Source of the DNA: Cordylochernes scorpioides
Taxonomy: Eukaryota > Arthropoda > Arachnida > Pseudoscorpiones > Chernetidae
Assembly (NCBI GenBank): GCA_030710605.1
Contig: CP092880.1
Location: 3,936,981-4,000,980 of the forward strand
Direction of reading: 5' to 3'
DNA length: 64,000 nucleotides
The notes below the pieces were generated by a model. The model ran no database searches and was not told the origin of the DNA. It was given only the letters and a program-made list of their open reading frames with translations. Numbering within the stretch: position 1 is the stretch's first letter; each line of letters begins with the position of its first letter. The translations under genes were made by a program, and so were the position numbers. This document shows positions 20,501 through 29,224 of the stretch, piece by piece.

Positions 20501-20967
20501 ATGACATATTCGCCATCCTCTGCTTCTATTGAGGCCCTAATCAATTTAATAGATAGTTTAGGTATAACGGTATCTGTAGTGCTCTTTATTTTTTTTAGAT
20601 CATAATTGCTTACGTCATGATTACTCATCAAATTATATTTTATTGTTTCTCGTTTACAATCAATTTTAGCATTCATTTTTTTAAGGAAATCTCGTCCAAG
20701 AATAAGAGTTCGTAGATGCGCGTCCATTACTACAAATTCGTGGGATAATTCAGTGTCATCAATTTTTAAATCTAAAATAATGCTACCTACCATATCTAAT
20801 TTTTTCCCATCGGGTCCTGAACACGTTTTAGTGAGACTATTTATTTCACGGCTAGCAAAAAGTGCTGTTCTTAGGTCGACCACTGAAAGATCGGCGCCTG
20901 TATCAATCAAAGCTTCGCATAACCCTATCTTGTCCACATTAATATTAATTTTGTACCTAGGGTCCAA
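17557..20967 (-). CDS. pol: Gypsy-1 Pol (protease, RT, RNase H, integrase)
   Basis: 1136 residues from the first aligned codon (TTG, 20967). The pol frame is open further upstream to the frameshift at 21030, adding about 20 residues, so no own start codon is needed. Protease DTGAD at 22-26; reverse transcriptase with YLDD at 426-429; RNase H with TDASN (574) and TDHHALCWL (640); integrase HHCC with CHLC at 807-810; catalytic D840, D900 and E936 (SYHPQTNGLTERLNR context); GPY/F module KYFGPYRIL near 1070; no chromodomain seen. The C-terminus (GEVLHHD) is encoded partly by the 3' LTR. No stops or frameshifts, so it is plausibly functional. Confidence 0.95.
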   Translation of the reverse strand: MDPRYKININVDKIGLCEALIDTGADLSVVDLRTALFASREINSLTKTCSGPDGKKLDMVGSIILDLKIDDTELSHEFVVMDAHLRTLILGRDFLKKMNAKIDCKRETIKYNLMSNHDVSNYDLKKIKSTTDTVIPKLSIKLIRASIEAEDGEYVIEENNRMTQTNGLRLARSLLTVTDKKTHIWITNPYPRPLKIMKDQTLAYGSLPAGVNFIENKEKQNENDEIQFQINKNLSFKEQERLKQILAKYTDLFSSRLGRTSLAKHQIHTEDAKPIKHKPYRVSAKERTIIKDQIDEMLEEGIIRQSSSPWSFPVILVKKRDGKYRFCVDYRKLNEVTVKDVYPIPRIDDVMDTLQGSKYFSAIDLKSGYWQVEIEERDKEKTAFTTAHGLYEFNVMPFGLCNAPATFERNMDNVLGNLRWQICLCYLDDVIIYSSDFPTHIKRLEAVLRCFSESNLKLNAKKCRFAFEELEILGHITNQEGIKPAEYNIKAVRDFPQPKKAKEVQSFLGMCSYYRKFIKDFSLIADPLTSLIRKNVQFIWTGKQEEAFQNLKKALMNPPILGHFDPNAATCIHTDASNIGLGATLIQNIGGEEKVISYLSRTLSKPEQNYSTTEKECLAVVWSISKLRPYLYGRHFKIVTDHHALCWLKNLKDPTGRLARWALKIQEYNFEIIHKSGKKHLDADGLSRGPLPENEWDEDYERLFLNQIIDEKDDFIENIKENLSGNKRSITQNFKEENGCLYKKNPNPEGREWLLVVPKKRREEIMSEYHNHMLNGHLGVARTTYRLKNKYYWPSMLKDVSEFVKTCHLCQSRKGSNQLPSGLLQPIPPANYPFERIGIDFVGPLPSTKRRRKWIIVLTDYYTKYAETKAVPEATVKEVSTFLIEHIFLRHGAPRFLISDRGSQFTSNLMKEVMKMCKVKHCFTTSYHPQTNGLTERLNRTLINMISMYVNTDQKNWDEILPFITHAYNTTIQETTGYSPFFLLFGREPMSLSDDENIPTDSNMDDYDEYIENYLDKIARTRQVVINNTEKTQERMKRNYDKKHNERIYEPGHLVAVWTPVRKIGKCEKLLRKYFGPYRILRKLSNVNYLIEPKDNPGQDPLIVHVSRLKPYFERIDEVTHEDVTTSGEGEVLHHD

Positions 20968-21023
20968 CTTTCTAATTCCATTTATGGTCGACTTGCTTTG
21001 ATTGAAGGAATCAGGCGCGACAC

Positions 21024-22145
21024 TTAGTTTAAATCTTCCAACACGGAATATCTATTCCGTGTAGGAATATTCGTTTGTGTGTCATTACAAACATCCGCAT
21101 AGAGGCGAGGCCGTGTATAATCTTTCCTTTCGTCCATTTGAAGATTTTCTTGACTCTTGTCTTGGGAAACTGAGGGGTCCTCTTCTACGATCCTCACAAA
21201 CTTGACTCTGCAATACCGCGCTACATGTCCTGGCTTGTTACACTTGAAACATATTGGTCTCCCGTCTTCTGTCCTATTCCTGTTTGAATCTGGACTCTTA
21301 TTGTAGGTTTTCCTTGGGTAGGCCGGTTTTGGCTCAGGAATGGGAGTGTAAAATCGTCTAGGGGCAGATACCTGGGGCAGCGGCTTGTTCTGGTAGTACC
21401 TCGGAGCTGGGGCCTGGGGCTTGGAGGTGTTCTGGTCTGGTCTTCTGAACGACGGAGCGTTCTTCCATTGCTCTTGATGGTGGGAACGAGGAGAGCGTGG
21501 TCCATTATATAGAACCTTTGATTTTTCTATACGTTCTTGATAATTATTTTCAAACAAATCCATCTTTTTACACAATCTTAGGAGTTCGTTGGTATTCTTA
21601 GGAGGGTTTAAGTAGAGGGCAAAAGAGTATTCTTTCTTTAACCCTCCAATAACCCAATTTATTTTATTCTCTTCTTCCATTTGGGGGTCGACCTTGTTGC
21701 ACAGAACCAGGATATCCTCTGCAAACCTGATTGCAGGTTCATTCCACTGCTGCATTCTGTTCAGCCTCATCTTCAATTCTTCTTTGTTGGCGTCTGAGCC
21801 AAAATCCTGAATTAGGCGGCTCTTGAAATGTTCCCAGCTGGTAAAACTTATCTTGTGTAGGTCCAGCCAGGTTTTGGCGCTACCAATCATGTTCATGGCT
21901 GCATAGCGAGAAATAATATATTCTGCCCAGTGGTACAGGAAGCCAATTTCTTCAAGGGACTCAATCCATGGGCGAGGGTCTTCTGTTCCATCATATTTAG
22001 GGATGTCTATGTTGGGGTTCAAAACAACTGGGTCGGCACTTGCATCTCTACCAATTGTTGCACTGGGCTGCGGTTTGGCAGATTCTTCAGTCTTGAGTCT
22101 CTCCTCAGACGTGTCTTGCATCTTTCCAGAACGTGTCTCAACCAT
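21024..22145 (-). CDS. gag: Gypsy-1 Gag
   Basis: 373 residues. The first 30 codons (MVETRSGKMQDTSEER and on) are in the 5' LTR. The capsid-like region contains WIESLEEIGFLYHWAE and FAEDILVLCNKVD. A proline- and basic-rich segment follows (about 220-285), then one CCHC zinc knuckle CFKCNKPGHVARYC near residue 300 for RNA binding. The ATG at 22145 is the first in frame and is conserved in gypsy-2. Translation ends at TAA 21024-21026 directly after the slippery heptamer. The protein forms the particle that packages the element RNA. Confidence 0.92.
   Translation of the reverse strand: MVETRSGKMQDTSEERLKTEESAKPQPSATIGRDASADPVVLNPNIDIPKYDGTEDPRPWIESLEEIGFLYHWAEYIISRYAAMNMIGSAKTWLDLHKISFTSWEHFKSRLIQDFGSDANKEELKMRLNRMQQWNEPAIRFAEDILVLCNKVDPQMEEENKINWVIGGLKKEYSFALYLNPPKNTNELLRLCKKMDLFENNYQERIEKSKVLYNGPRSPRSHHQEQWKNAPSFRRPDQNTSKPQAPAPRYYQNKPLPQVSAPRRFYTPIPEPKPAYPRKTYNKSPDSNRNRTEDGRPICFKCNKPGHVARYCRVKFVRIVEEDPSVSQDKSQENLQMDERKDYTRPRLYADVCNDTQTNIPTRNRYSVLEDLN
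21027..21033 (-). promoter_or_regulatory. Gypsy-1 -1 ribosomal frameshift site TTTAAAC
   Basis: The gag frame reads GAT TTA AAC TAA, a canonical X XXY YYZ heptamer (T TTA AAC) placed directly before the stop. A -1 slip enters the pol frame as TTT AAA CTA AGT. It is conserved in gypsy-2 at 27512-27518. A downstream stimulatory structure was not established. Confidence 0.8.
22042..22055 (-). other. Gypsy-1 primer-binding site candidate
   Basis: Immediately after the 5' LTR the minus strand reads A then TTGGTAGAGATGC. TGGTAG matches the first bases of an initiator-Met tRNA primer site, but the rest diverges. The sequence is identical in gypsy-2 and doubles as gag codons (TIGRDA). The primer tRNA is unknown. 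Confidence 0.5.
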
Positions 22146-22403
22146 CTTACAAGGTTAAACCAGTCAATAATAAGACAACTATAAATTTAGGTAGCACCTA
22201 GAATCTCCCTTTATTTACCACATCAAAGTTTAAAGCATGTAGGGTATTTAGTGTATCAAAATACAAATGTTTTATAGTACATAATATTTTATATTAATAA
22301 TCTGTTTTATAAAAATAAATAAATTTATAATTTAAATTTTAAATATATTAAAAATAATATTATAAATAATTTTAAAAATAGGCGCATTAATCATGATGCA
22401 ACA
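22056..22403 (-). repeat. Gypsy-1 5' LTR
   Basis: 348 bp, TGTTGCATCATG to CAGTGCAACA on the minus strand; ends are a 7-bp inverted repeat (TGTTGCA). It contains the gag start codon at 22145. Confidence 0.95.
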
Positions 22404-22494
22404 ATATATTTACGAGAGCCATTCAAAAAAGAATGAAAGTAATTTTATTTTTATGGCTTGAAGCTAACTTATGGAGGTAAAATAAAATTGAGGT

Positions 22495-22695
22495 CAAAAT
22501 CACCATGGCAGAAGGCCTGGATACATCGTAACCAATTCTACGTGACAGTCACGACCTGGGTTCAAATCCCGCATTGGCCACTTTTTTAAAAGGAAAAATA
22601 GCCTTAATAAACCCCGATTTTTGCAAAAGTTCACTCCCACTGGTGAGTTTGAATAGGTAAAAGGCATTCTGGCATATTTGTAAGAGCAAAAGTCA
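22495..22695 (+). mobile_element. Degenerate SINE
   Basis: Head with GGGTTCAAATCCCGCATTGG and body TTGCAAAAGTTCACTCCCAC; clearly diverged from the other SINEs. Confidence 0.55.
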
Positions 22696-23722
22696 AACAC
22701 GGTTACAAAATCACTTTATCAGATACGTGACGTTTCATAACATGCTATAAATACTAAGAATGTCTTTATAAAGATAAAGGTTACTTCTGCCGTCAAAATA
22801 GATGTCAAAGCTAGACGCCATCTATTGAACGTCGCAGCAAACTAGCGGCTTCGGGTCTGTGACAAAGCCACAACACTAGTTTTGACAAACTGAGAAACGT
22901 CCACCTAGAGACCATGGTTTCGGGTTAATGGCCCTCGTCAGTCTAAGGCGGACTTTATTCCATGAGATCTATAAGGGATCAAATGAAATTCTCACAATCC
23001 GCCAAAGAGGTGTTTAGCTGGCAAAATCACTAGGTCAGATCTATGGCTAAAATATAGATGGAAGGATGTCTTGTTTTCACCTACGTAAAATGAAGCCTAT
23101 TAATGATAAGCAAGTTTTGATATTTTGTGTCCATTCAGAGAAATCAGACTCTCTGTGAGGAGAGTAGCCTGTAAATTTTGTTGCTAGTAACATGGATCTT
23201 ATGTATTTCGGGCAAGGATCCTCTCAGCGTCTTGAGAATGGTCCTTAGTGACTTTACGCCCCTTTTTTGAGGCGGGAATAACGCCTTTGTCATCGTTACA
23301 TCTATAGTGCTTCTTCTTCGTGGAAGGAAGTCTTGGCTTTCACATGACGGTGGAATCCTGGAGTCAGTCGCGGAACTTGTAGTTCACAGCATTCATTGTC
23401 TTAAGGTCTGTTCGGTGATTTTCAGTTTGCCTTGAAGAAAATCTTTCCAAAGAAAAAGTGCCCACAAAGCGGGATTCGATTCCTGGTCGTAGCTTTCTGA
23501 AATTGGACGGTTTATATCACTTCTGTACAAGCTACTGTATAGGACAACCAGATTTAACAAGGATTCGTGTTTCAATAAGATATGGAGACAAATGAGTAAC
23601 TTCTCAGGCTCTGAGGCCAGGTTTACAGTGAGGAAAATTTCTGTCAGCAGTCAGGTGAACTGAGATTGAGATTGAAACTACTTTTTATTTCAAAGTCCAT
23701 ATAAGATTATATATATATATAT
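22696..23722. other. Spacer between the two gypsy elements, contains a hammerhead
   Basis: No coding signal. It holds the minus-strand ribozyme at 22901-22950. It ends in an AT microsatellite where gypsy-2 is inserted. Confidence 0.5.
22901..22950 (-). ncRNA. Type I hammerhead ribozyme, third family
   Basis: Minus strand: stem I 5' CTTAGA (947-942), core CTGACGA (941-935; position 7 is variable), stem II GGG/CCC with loop CCATTAA, then GAAA (921-918), palindromic stem III ACCATGGT (918-911), cleavage C at 910, stem I 3' TCTAGG (909-904). Stem I is six pairs including one G-U. All invariant core bases are present, yet the stems are unrelated to family B. Confidence 0.78.
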
Positions 23723-24062
23723 TGTTGCGCCAGGTTGCGGCTTGGCAGACTCTTCAGCCTGGATTCTCTCCTGTGCTGGGTCTTGCATCTTACCAGAGCG
23801 TGTTTCAACCATCCTACAAATTTATAAAAGGGAATAACGAGATAAGTCTTCTTTAAGTAGCCACCAGAATCCTTTATTTATTTTCTCACATCAAAGAGAG
23901 CAGTGAAGTCACAGTGTACCTAAATACAAATGATGATAAATTAATAATCTGTTTTAAATAAATATCATAGAATATTTTATATAAAAATAAATAAATATAT
24001 AATTTAAATTTCAAATATATGAAAACTAATATAAGAAATACGCCATTAATCATGATGTAACA
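23723..24062 (-). repeat. Gypsy-2 3' LTR
   Basis: 340 bp; contains the pol stop at 24046-24048; preceded by the GAGAGGGGGAAG polypurine tract. Confidence 0.94.
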
Positions 24063-25875
24063 CTTCCCCCTCTCCAGAGGTCGTCACGTCCTCGTGATTG
24101 ACCTCATCAATTCTTTCAAAATAGGGTTTGATTCTTGAGACATGGACAATCAATGGGTCTTGGCCAGGATTATCTTTTGGTTCAATTAAGTAATTTACGT
24201 TGGACAGCTTCTTTAATATTCTATATGGGCCAAAATATTTTCTCAGTAGTTTCTCACACTTTCCTATTTTCCTAATTGGTGTCCAAACTGCTACTAATTC
24301 TCCTGGTTCGTAGCTTCTTTCCATGTGTTTCTTGTCATAGTTCTTTTTCATTCTTTCTTGAGTCTTTATTGTGTTGTTAATAACTAATTTTCTTGTTCTG
24401 TTTATTTTGTCTAAGTGATGTTTTATGTATTCATCATAATCACCTTTGTCAATGTCCACCGAGATATTCCTGTCGTCCAAAAGAGACGTGGGTTCTCTTC
24501 CAAACATCAGGAAAAAGGGAGAATATCCTGTGGTTTCCTGAATTGTAGTATTGTAAGCGTGAGTGATGAATGGGAGTATTTCGTCCCAATTTTTCTGATC
24601 AGTGTTCACATACATACTGAGCATATTGATCAATGTTCTATTTAACCGCTCTGTCAATCCATTAGTCTGGGGATGATAGCTCGTTGTGAAGCAATGTTTA
24701 ATCTTGCACGTTTTCATCACCTCTTTCATTAAATTACTGGTAAATTGAGAGCCTCTGTCACTAATAAGATATTGTGGGGCTCCGTGCCGAAGAAAAATAT
24801 CCTCTACTAGAAATTTAGAAACTTCTTTCACTGTTGCTTCCGAGACTGCTCTTGTTTCTGCATATCTAGTGTAGTAGTCCGACAGCACGATTATCCATTT
24901 TTTCCTGTTTTTCGTAGATGGTAGTGGACCAACAAAGTCAATTCCAATTCTTTCGAAAGGAAAGTTGGCTGGGGGGATGGGCTGTAGTAGTCCAGAAGGT
25001 AATTGGTTTGAGCCTTTCCTACTTTGGCAAAGGTGACACGTCTTAACGAATTCTGAGACATCCTTTAGCATGGATGGCCAAAAGTATTTACTCTTTATTC
25101 GGTACATGGTTCTGGCGACGCCCAGATGGCCATTCGACATATGATTGTGATATTCTTTCATAATTTCTCTCTTTTTATTCTCTGGAACCACAAGCAACCA
25201 CGCCCTGCCTTCAGGGTTCGGGTTTTTCTTAAAGAGGCATCCATCTTCTTCTTTAAAGTTTTGCGCAATTGATCGCCTGCTTCCATTAAGGTTTTTCTTA
25301 ACACTTTCGATAAATTTATCCTCTTCGTCTGTTATTTGATTTAAAAATAGCCTTTCAAAATCCTCATCCCAATCAGTTTCTGGTAAGGGCCCCCTAGATA
25401 AGCCATCGGCGTCCAGATGCTTCTTTCCCGATTTATGTATTATATCGAAGTCATATTCTTGAATTTTCAATGCCCATCTTGCCAATCGACCTGTTGGATC
25501 CTTCAAGTTTTTGAGCCAGCATAAGGCGTGATGGTCTGTTACTATTTTAAAGTGTCTTCCATAAAGGTAGGGTCGTAATTTTGACATTGACCAGACAACG
25601 GCCAGACATTCTTTTTCAGTGGTTGAATAATTTTGCTCCGCTTTACTTAGGGTACGACTCAAATATGAGATCACCTTCTCTTCACCACCGATGTCTTGGA
25701 CAAGTGTTGCACCTATGCCGATGTTGGACGCATCAGTATGAACATAAGTAGGTGCATTTGGATTGAAGTGACCTAAAATTGGTGGACTTAATAGTGCTGT
25801 TTTTAGGGTTTGAAACGCTTCCTCTTGTCTTTCTGTCCAGGTAAATGATACACTTTTTTTTATAAGGTTGGTCAA
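24046..25875 (-). pseudogene. pol: Gypsy-2 Pol, C-terminal part (RNase H, integrase)
   Basis: 609 residues in the other frame: TNLIKKSVSFTW, RNase H TDASN and TDHHALCWL, integrase CHLCQSRK, IGIDFVGP, ISDRGSQF and NGLTERLN, GPY/F module, end GEVLHHD in the 3' LTR. Apart from the single frameshift it has no lesions, so the damage is recent or a sequencing error. Confidence 0.9.
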
Positions 25876-27452
25876 AGGGTCAGCAATTTTGAAAAGTCTT
25901 TGATAAATTTTCTATAATATGAACACATTCCCAAAAAGGATTGTACTTCTTTGACCTTTTTGGGCCGAGGAAAATTTCTGACAGCTTTGATGTTATGTTC
26001 CGCAGGTTTTATACCATGTTTGCTCGTTATATAGCCGAGAATCTCCAATTCTTCAAAAGCAAATCGGCATTTTTTGTCGTTTAACCTTAAATTAGATTCA
26101 CGAAAACATCTAAAAACAGCTTCAAGTCTTTTGAGGTGCGTTGGAAAATCCGGGCTATATATGATAACATCATCCAGATAACACAAACAAATTTGCCATC
26201 TCAGATTTCCAAGCATATTCTCCATATTTCTCTCAAAGGTAGCAGGCGCGTTACAAAGTCCAAAAGGCATCACGTTGAATTCATATAATCCATGCGCTGT
26301 AGTGAAAGCTGTTTTCTCTTTGTCTCTTTCTTCGACTTCAACTTGCCAATATCCAGATCTGAGGTCTATTGCTGAGAAGTGTGTAGATCCTTGGAGAGTA
26401 TCCATAACTTCGTCTATTCTAGGGATCGGATAGACATCTTTTACTGTCACATTATTCAGTTTTCTGTAGTCCACACAAAATCTGTATTTACCATCTCGCT
26501 TCTTGACCAATATTACTGGAAAAGACCAGGGGCTAGAAGATGGCCTAATTATGCCTTCTGTAAGCATCTCGTCAATTTGCTCTTTTATAATATCTCGTTC
26601 TTTAGCACTTACCCGGTAAGGCTTGTGTTTAATTGGCTTCGCGTCTTCTGTGTCTATCCGATGTTTTGCCAAATTGGTTCTCCCTAATCTCGATGAAAAA
26701 AGATCTCCATACCTTTCTAAAACTTGTTTTAACTCCTTCTGTTCCTTTGGTGAAAGATTTTCGTTTATTTGGAATCTAGGTTCTTCGTTCTTTTCTACCT
26801 CTCTTTCTCGACTCACATTTATTTTCGCTGGACTACTTCCAAAAGCCAATGTTTGGTTTTTCATTATTTTTAACGGTCGAGGATACGGATTAGTTATCCA
26901 GATGTGTGTTTCCCTATTTATAACATTGATCAAGCTTCTTGCTAGACGAAGTCCATTTGTTTGAAACATTTTGCTGCTCTCTTCGATAATATATTCTCCA
27001 TCCTCTGTTTCTACCAATGCCTTGATCAATTTCATGGAACATTCCGGTACAATGGAATCCTTGGCACTCTTTATTTTCAACATTTCAAAATTGAATTCGT
27101 CATGATTATTCGTCAAATCATATTTTATAGTTTCTTGCTTACAATCTATTTTTGCGTTCATTTTCTTAAGGAAATCTCTCCCAAGAATTAATGTCCGTAA
27201 ATGCGTTTTCAATATCACAAAGTTGTGTGATAATGTTTCGTCATCAATTTTTATATTTAAAAATATACTTCCTACCATGTCCAATTTTTTTCCATCGGGT
27301 CCTGCACAAATTTTTGCGAGTTTACTTATACCATGGCCTGTATCGAGGGCCGTTCTGAGGTCGACCACTGAGAGGTCAGCACCTGTATCAACCAAAGCTT
27401 CAAAAGTCCCTATCTTGTCCACATTAATTTTTAATTTGTATTTAGGGTCCAA
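25872..27452 (-). pseudogene. pol: Gypsy-2 Pol, N-terminal part (protease, RT)
   Basis: 526 residues from the conserved DPKYKLKINVDKIG start: protease DTGADLSVV, RT with CYLDDVIIYS, ending ...YRKFIKDFSKLLTL-stop. Gypsy-1 has DFSLIADPL at this point. One base is missing near 25886-25893 (TCAAAATTGCTG against TCATTAATCGCTG), which moves translation out of frame. Confidence 0.9.
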
Positions 27453-27508
27453 CTTCTTGATTCCGTTTATGGTCGACTTGCTTTGATTGACAGATTCAGG
27501 CGCGACGC

Positions 27509-28657
27509 TTAGTTTAAATCTTCCAACACGGAATATCTATTCTGGGTAGGAATATTTGTCTGTGTGCTATGACATACATCAGCATAAAGCCGAGGTCCTG
27601 ATTTCTCTGATATTTCATTCATTTGGCATTTTTCTTCGACCTTCTCTTGGGTATCTGCTGGATCCTCTTCTAGGATTCTTATAAACTTGACGCTACAATA
27701 ACGGGCCACGTGCCCTGGCTTGTTACATTTAAAGCAGATTGGTCTTCCATCTTCCGTCCTATTTTTGCTCACTTCTTGGCTTTTATTGTAAGTGTTTCTC
27801 TGAAGGTTTGGTTTCGGCACAAAGTTAGGATTATAAGGACGTCTAGGGGTAGAGGGATGGGGAAAGTTGTTTCGATACTGTCTGGGGGTAGGAGGGGAGT
27901 CGTTCTTGTAATTATTGGAAACAGGGGCTTGGGGCCTGGAAGTGGTCTGGTAGTTTCGTGCGGCAGTCGGCGGCACGTACCTCGATTGTTGTTGGGGTCT
28001 AGAATAGCGTGGACCGTTATATAGGTTTCTGGATTTCTCCACACGTTCCCGATACTTCTTTTCAAAAGAATCCATTTTCTTGCACACGACAAGAAGGTGA
28101 TCGGTCGTTTTAGGAGGGTTCAGGTAGAGCGCGAATGAGTACTCTTTTTTCAGTCCTCCAATAACATGTTCAATTTTTGTTTCTTCTTCCATTGCGGGGT
28201 CAACCTTGTTGCACAACACTAGAATGTCTTCCGCGAACCTGATTGCTGGTTCATTCCAGTGTTGCATTCTGTTGAGCTTCATTCTAAGTTCTTCTTTATT
28301 CGCGTCCAAAGAAAAATCTTGAATGAGGCGGATTTTAATATTTTCCCAGCTCGTGAAACTAGCTTTGTGTAAATTCAACCAGGTTTTAGCGCTTCCCGTC
28401 ATGTTCATGGCGGCATAACGAGAGATAATGTAGTCTGCCCAATGGTACAAGAAGCCAATTTCTTCAAGAGATTCAATCCATGGGCGAGGGTCTTCCGTTC
28501 CATCATACTTGGGGATGTCGATGTTGGGATTCAGGACAACTGGGTCGGAACTAGCATCTCTACCAATTGTTGCACCAGGTTGCGGCTTGGCAGACTCTTC
28601 AGCCTGGATTCTCTCCTGTGCTGGGTCTTGCATCTTACCAGAGCGTGTTTCAACCAT
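27509..28657 (-). CDS. gag: Gypsy-2 Gag
   Basis: 382 residues, aligned along its length with gypsy-1 Gag: LTR-encoded start MVETRSGKMQDPAQER, capsid-like region with WIESLEEIGFLYHWAD, a Pro/Arg/Asn-rich linker, and the knuckle CFKCNKPGHVARYC. It ends at TAA directly after TTTAAAC. Open throughout. Confidence 0.92.
   Translation of the reverse strand: MVETRSGKMQDPAQERIQAEESAKPQPGATIGRDASSDPVVLNPNIDIPKYDGTEDPRPWIESLEEIGFLYHWADYIISRYAAMNMTGSAKTWLNLHKASFTSWENIKIRLIQDFSLDANKEELRMKLNRMQHWNEPAIRFAEDILVLCNKVDPAMEEETKIEHVIGGLKKEYSFALYLNPPKTTDHLLVVCKKMDSFEKKYRERVEKSRNLYNGPRYSRPQQQSRYVPPTAARNYQTTSRPQAPVSNNYKNDSPPTPRQYRNNFPHPSTPRRPYNPNFVPKPNLQRNTYNKSQEVSKNRTEDGRPICFKCNKPGHVARYCSVKFIRILEEDPADTQEKVEEKCQMNEISEKSGPRLYADVCHSTQTNIPTQNRYSVLEDLN
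27512..27518 (-). promoter_or_regulatory. Gypsy-2 -1 frameshift site TTTAAAC
   Basis: Same heptamer and same position before the gag TAA as in gypsy-1. The flanks GAAGA and TAAG are identical. Confidence 0.8.
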
Positions 28658-28907
28658 CCTACAAATTTATAAAAGGGAATAACGAGATAAGTCTTCTTTA
28701 AGTAGCCACCAGAATCCTTTATTTATTTTCTCACATCAAAGAGAGCAGTGAAGTCACAGTGTACCTAAATACAAATGATGATAAATTAATAATCTGTTTT
28801 AAATAAATATCATAGAATATTTTATATAAAAATAAATAAATATATAATTTAAATTTCAAATATATGAAAACTAATATAAGAAATACGCCATTAATCATGA
28901 TGTAACA
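28568..28907 (-). repeat. Gypsy-2 5' LTR
   Basis: 340 bp; contains the gag ATG at 28657; starts TGTTACATCATG on the minus strand. Confidence 0.94.
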
Positions 28908-29146
28908 ATATATAAGGTTAAATACAATATAAATATGATTATATAATGATAAAAAATAGGAATAAAGATATATAAATAGATAAAAATAATTGATAAACAG
29001 GTGAACTGAGGGCTTTCCCTTTTCTTCCCAGTTTGAGGAAATTCTTCCCACATTCTTCCCAATGTGGAGAAAGGGGCGAACTTCATGACCTACTTGCTCC
29101 TCCCAACTCATCTCTCATTAATATTGTAGAAAGTAGACTTTATTGT

Positions 29147-29218
29147 GGCTCGTTGGTCTAGGGGTATGATTCTCGCTTAGGGTGCGAGAGGTCCCGGGTT
29201 CAAATCCCAGACGAGCCC
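29147..29218 (+). tRNA. tRNA-Pro (AGG)
   Basis: 72 nt: acceptor GGCTCGT with ACGAGCC, A box TGGTCTAGGGG, anticodon stem CTCGC/GCGAG around TTAGGGT (AGG), B box GGTTCAAATCC. One T-stem pair is mismatched (CCCAG) compared with the split copies, which have CCCGG. A TTTTT follows at about 29230. Confidence 0.9.
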
Positions 29219-29224
29219 CTCGGT

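Larger units (their letters stand above)
17226..22403 (-). mobile_element. Gypsy-1: apparently intact Ty3/gypsy LTR retrotransposon
   Basis: 5,178 bp, minus orientation, two 348-bp LTRs with one difference (T at 17466, A at 22296), and ATAT on both sides as target duplication. gag and pol are both open; there is no env. The element is unusually compact: gag initiates 90 bp inside the 5' LTR and pol terminates 17 bp inside the 3' LTR, so the primer-binding site and polypurine tract lie in coding sequence. Pol order protease-RT-RNase H-integrase and a GPY/F module without chromodomain place it in Ty3/gypsy. LTR near-identity implies recent insertion. Confidence 0.95.
23723..28907 (-). mobile_element. 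Gypsy-2: Ty3/gypsy element with one pol frameshift
   Basis: 5,185 bp, minus orientation, two 340-bp LTRs differing at one base (G at 23729, A at 28574), ATAT flanks. Same family as gypsy-1 but clearly diverged. Same compact layout: gag starts 90 bp inside the 5' LTR and pol ends 17 bp inside the 3' LTR. Pol is split by a one-base deletion, so it is non-autonomous as sequenced. Confidence 0.94.

Noticed and set aside
20967..21026. Independent pol start codon in gypsy-1
   Set aside because: The pol frame is open upstream through the slippery site and has no ATG at its start; frameshifting explains it better.
17226..22403. env gene in gypsy-1
   Set aside because: Pol ends inside the 3' LTR, leaving no room for a third gene.
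23195..23240. Possible fourth hammerhead on the minus strand (CTGAGAG ... CCCGAAAT)
   Set aside because: Core positions 8 and 9 do not fit and stem II does not pair.
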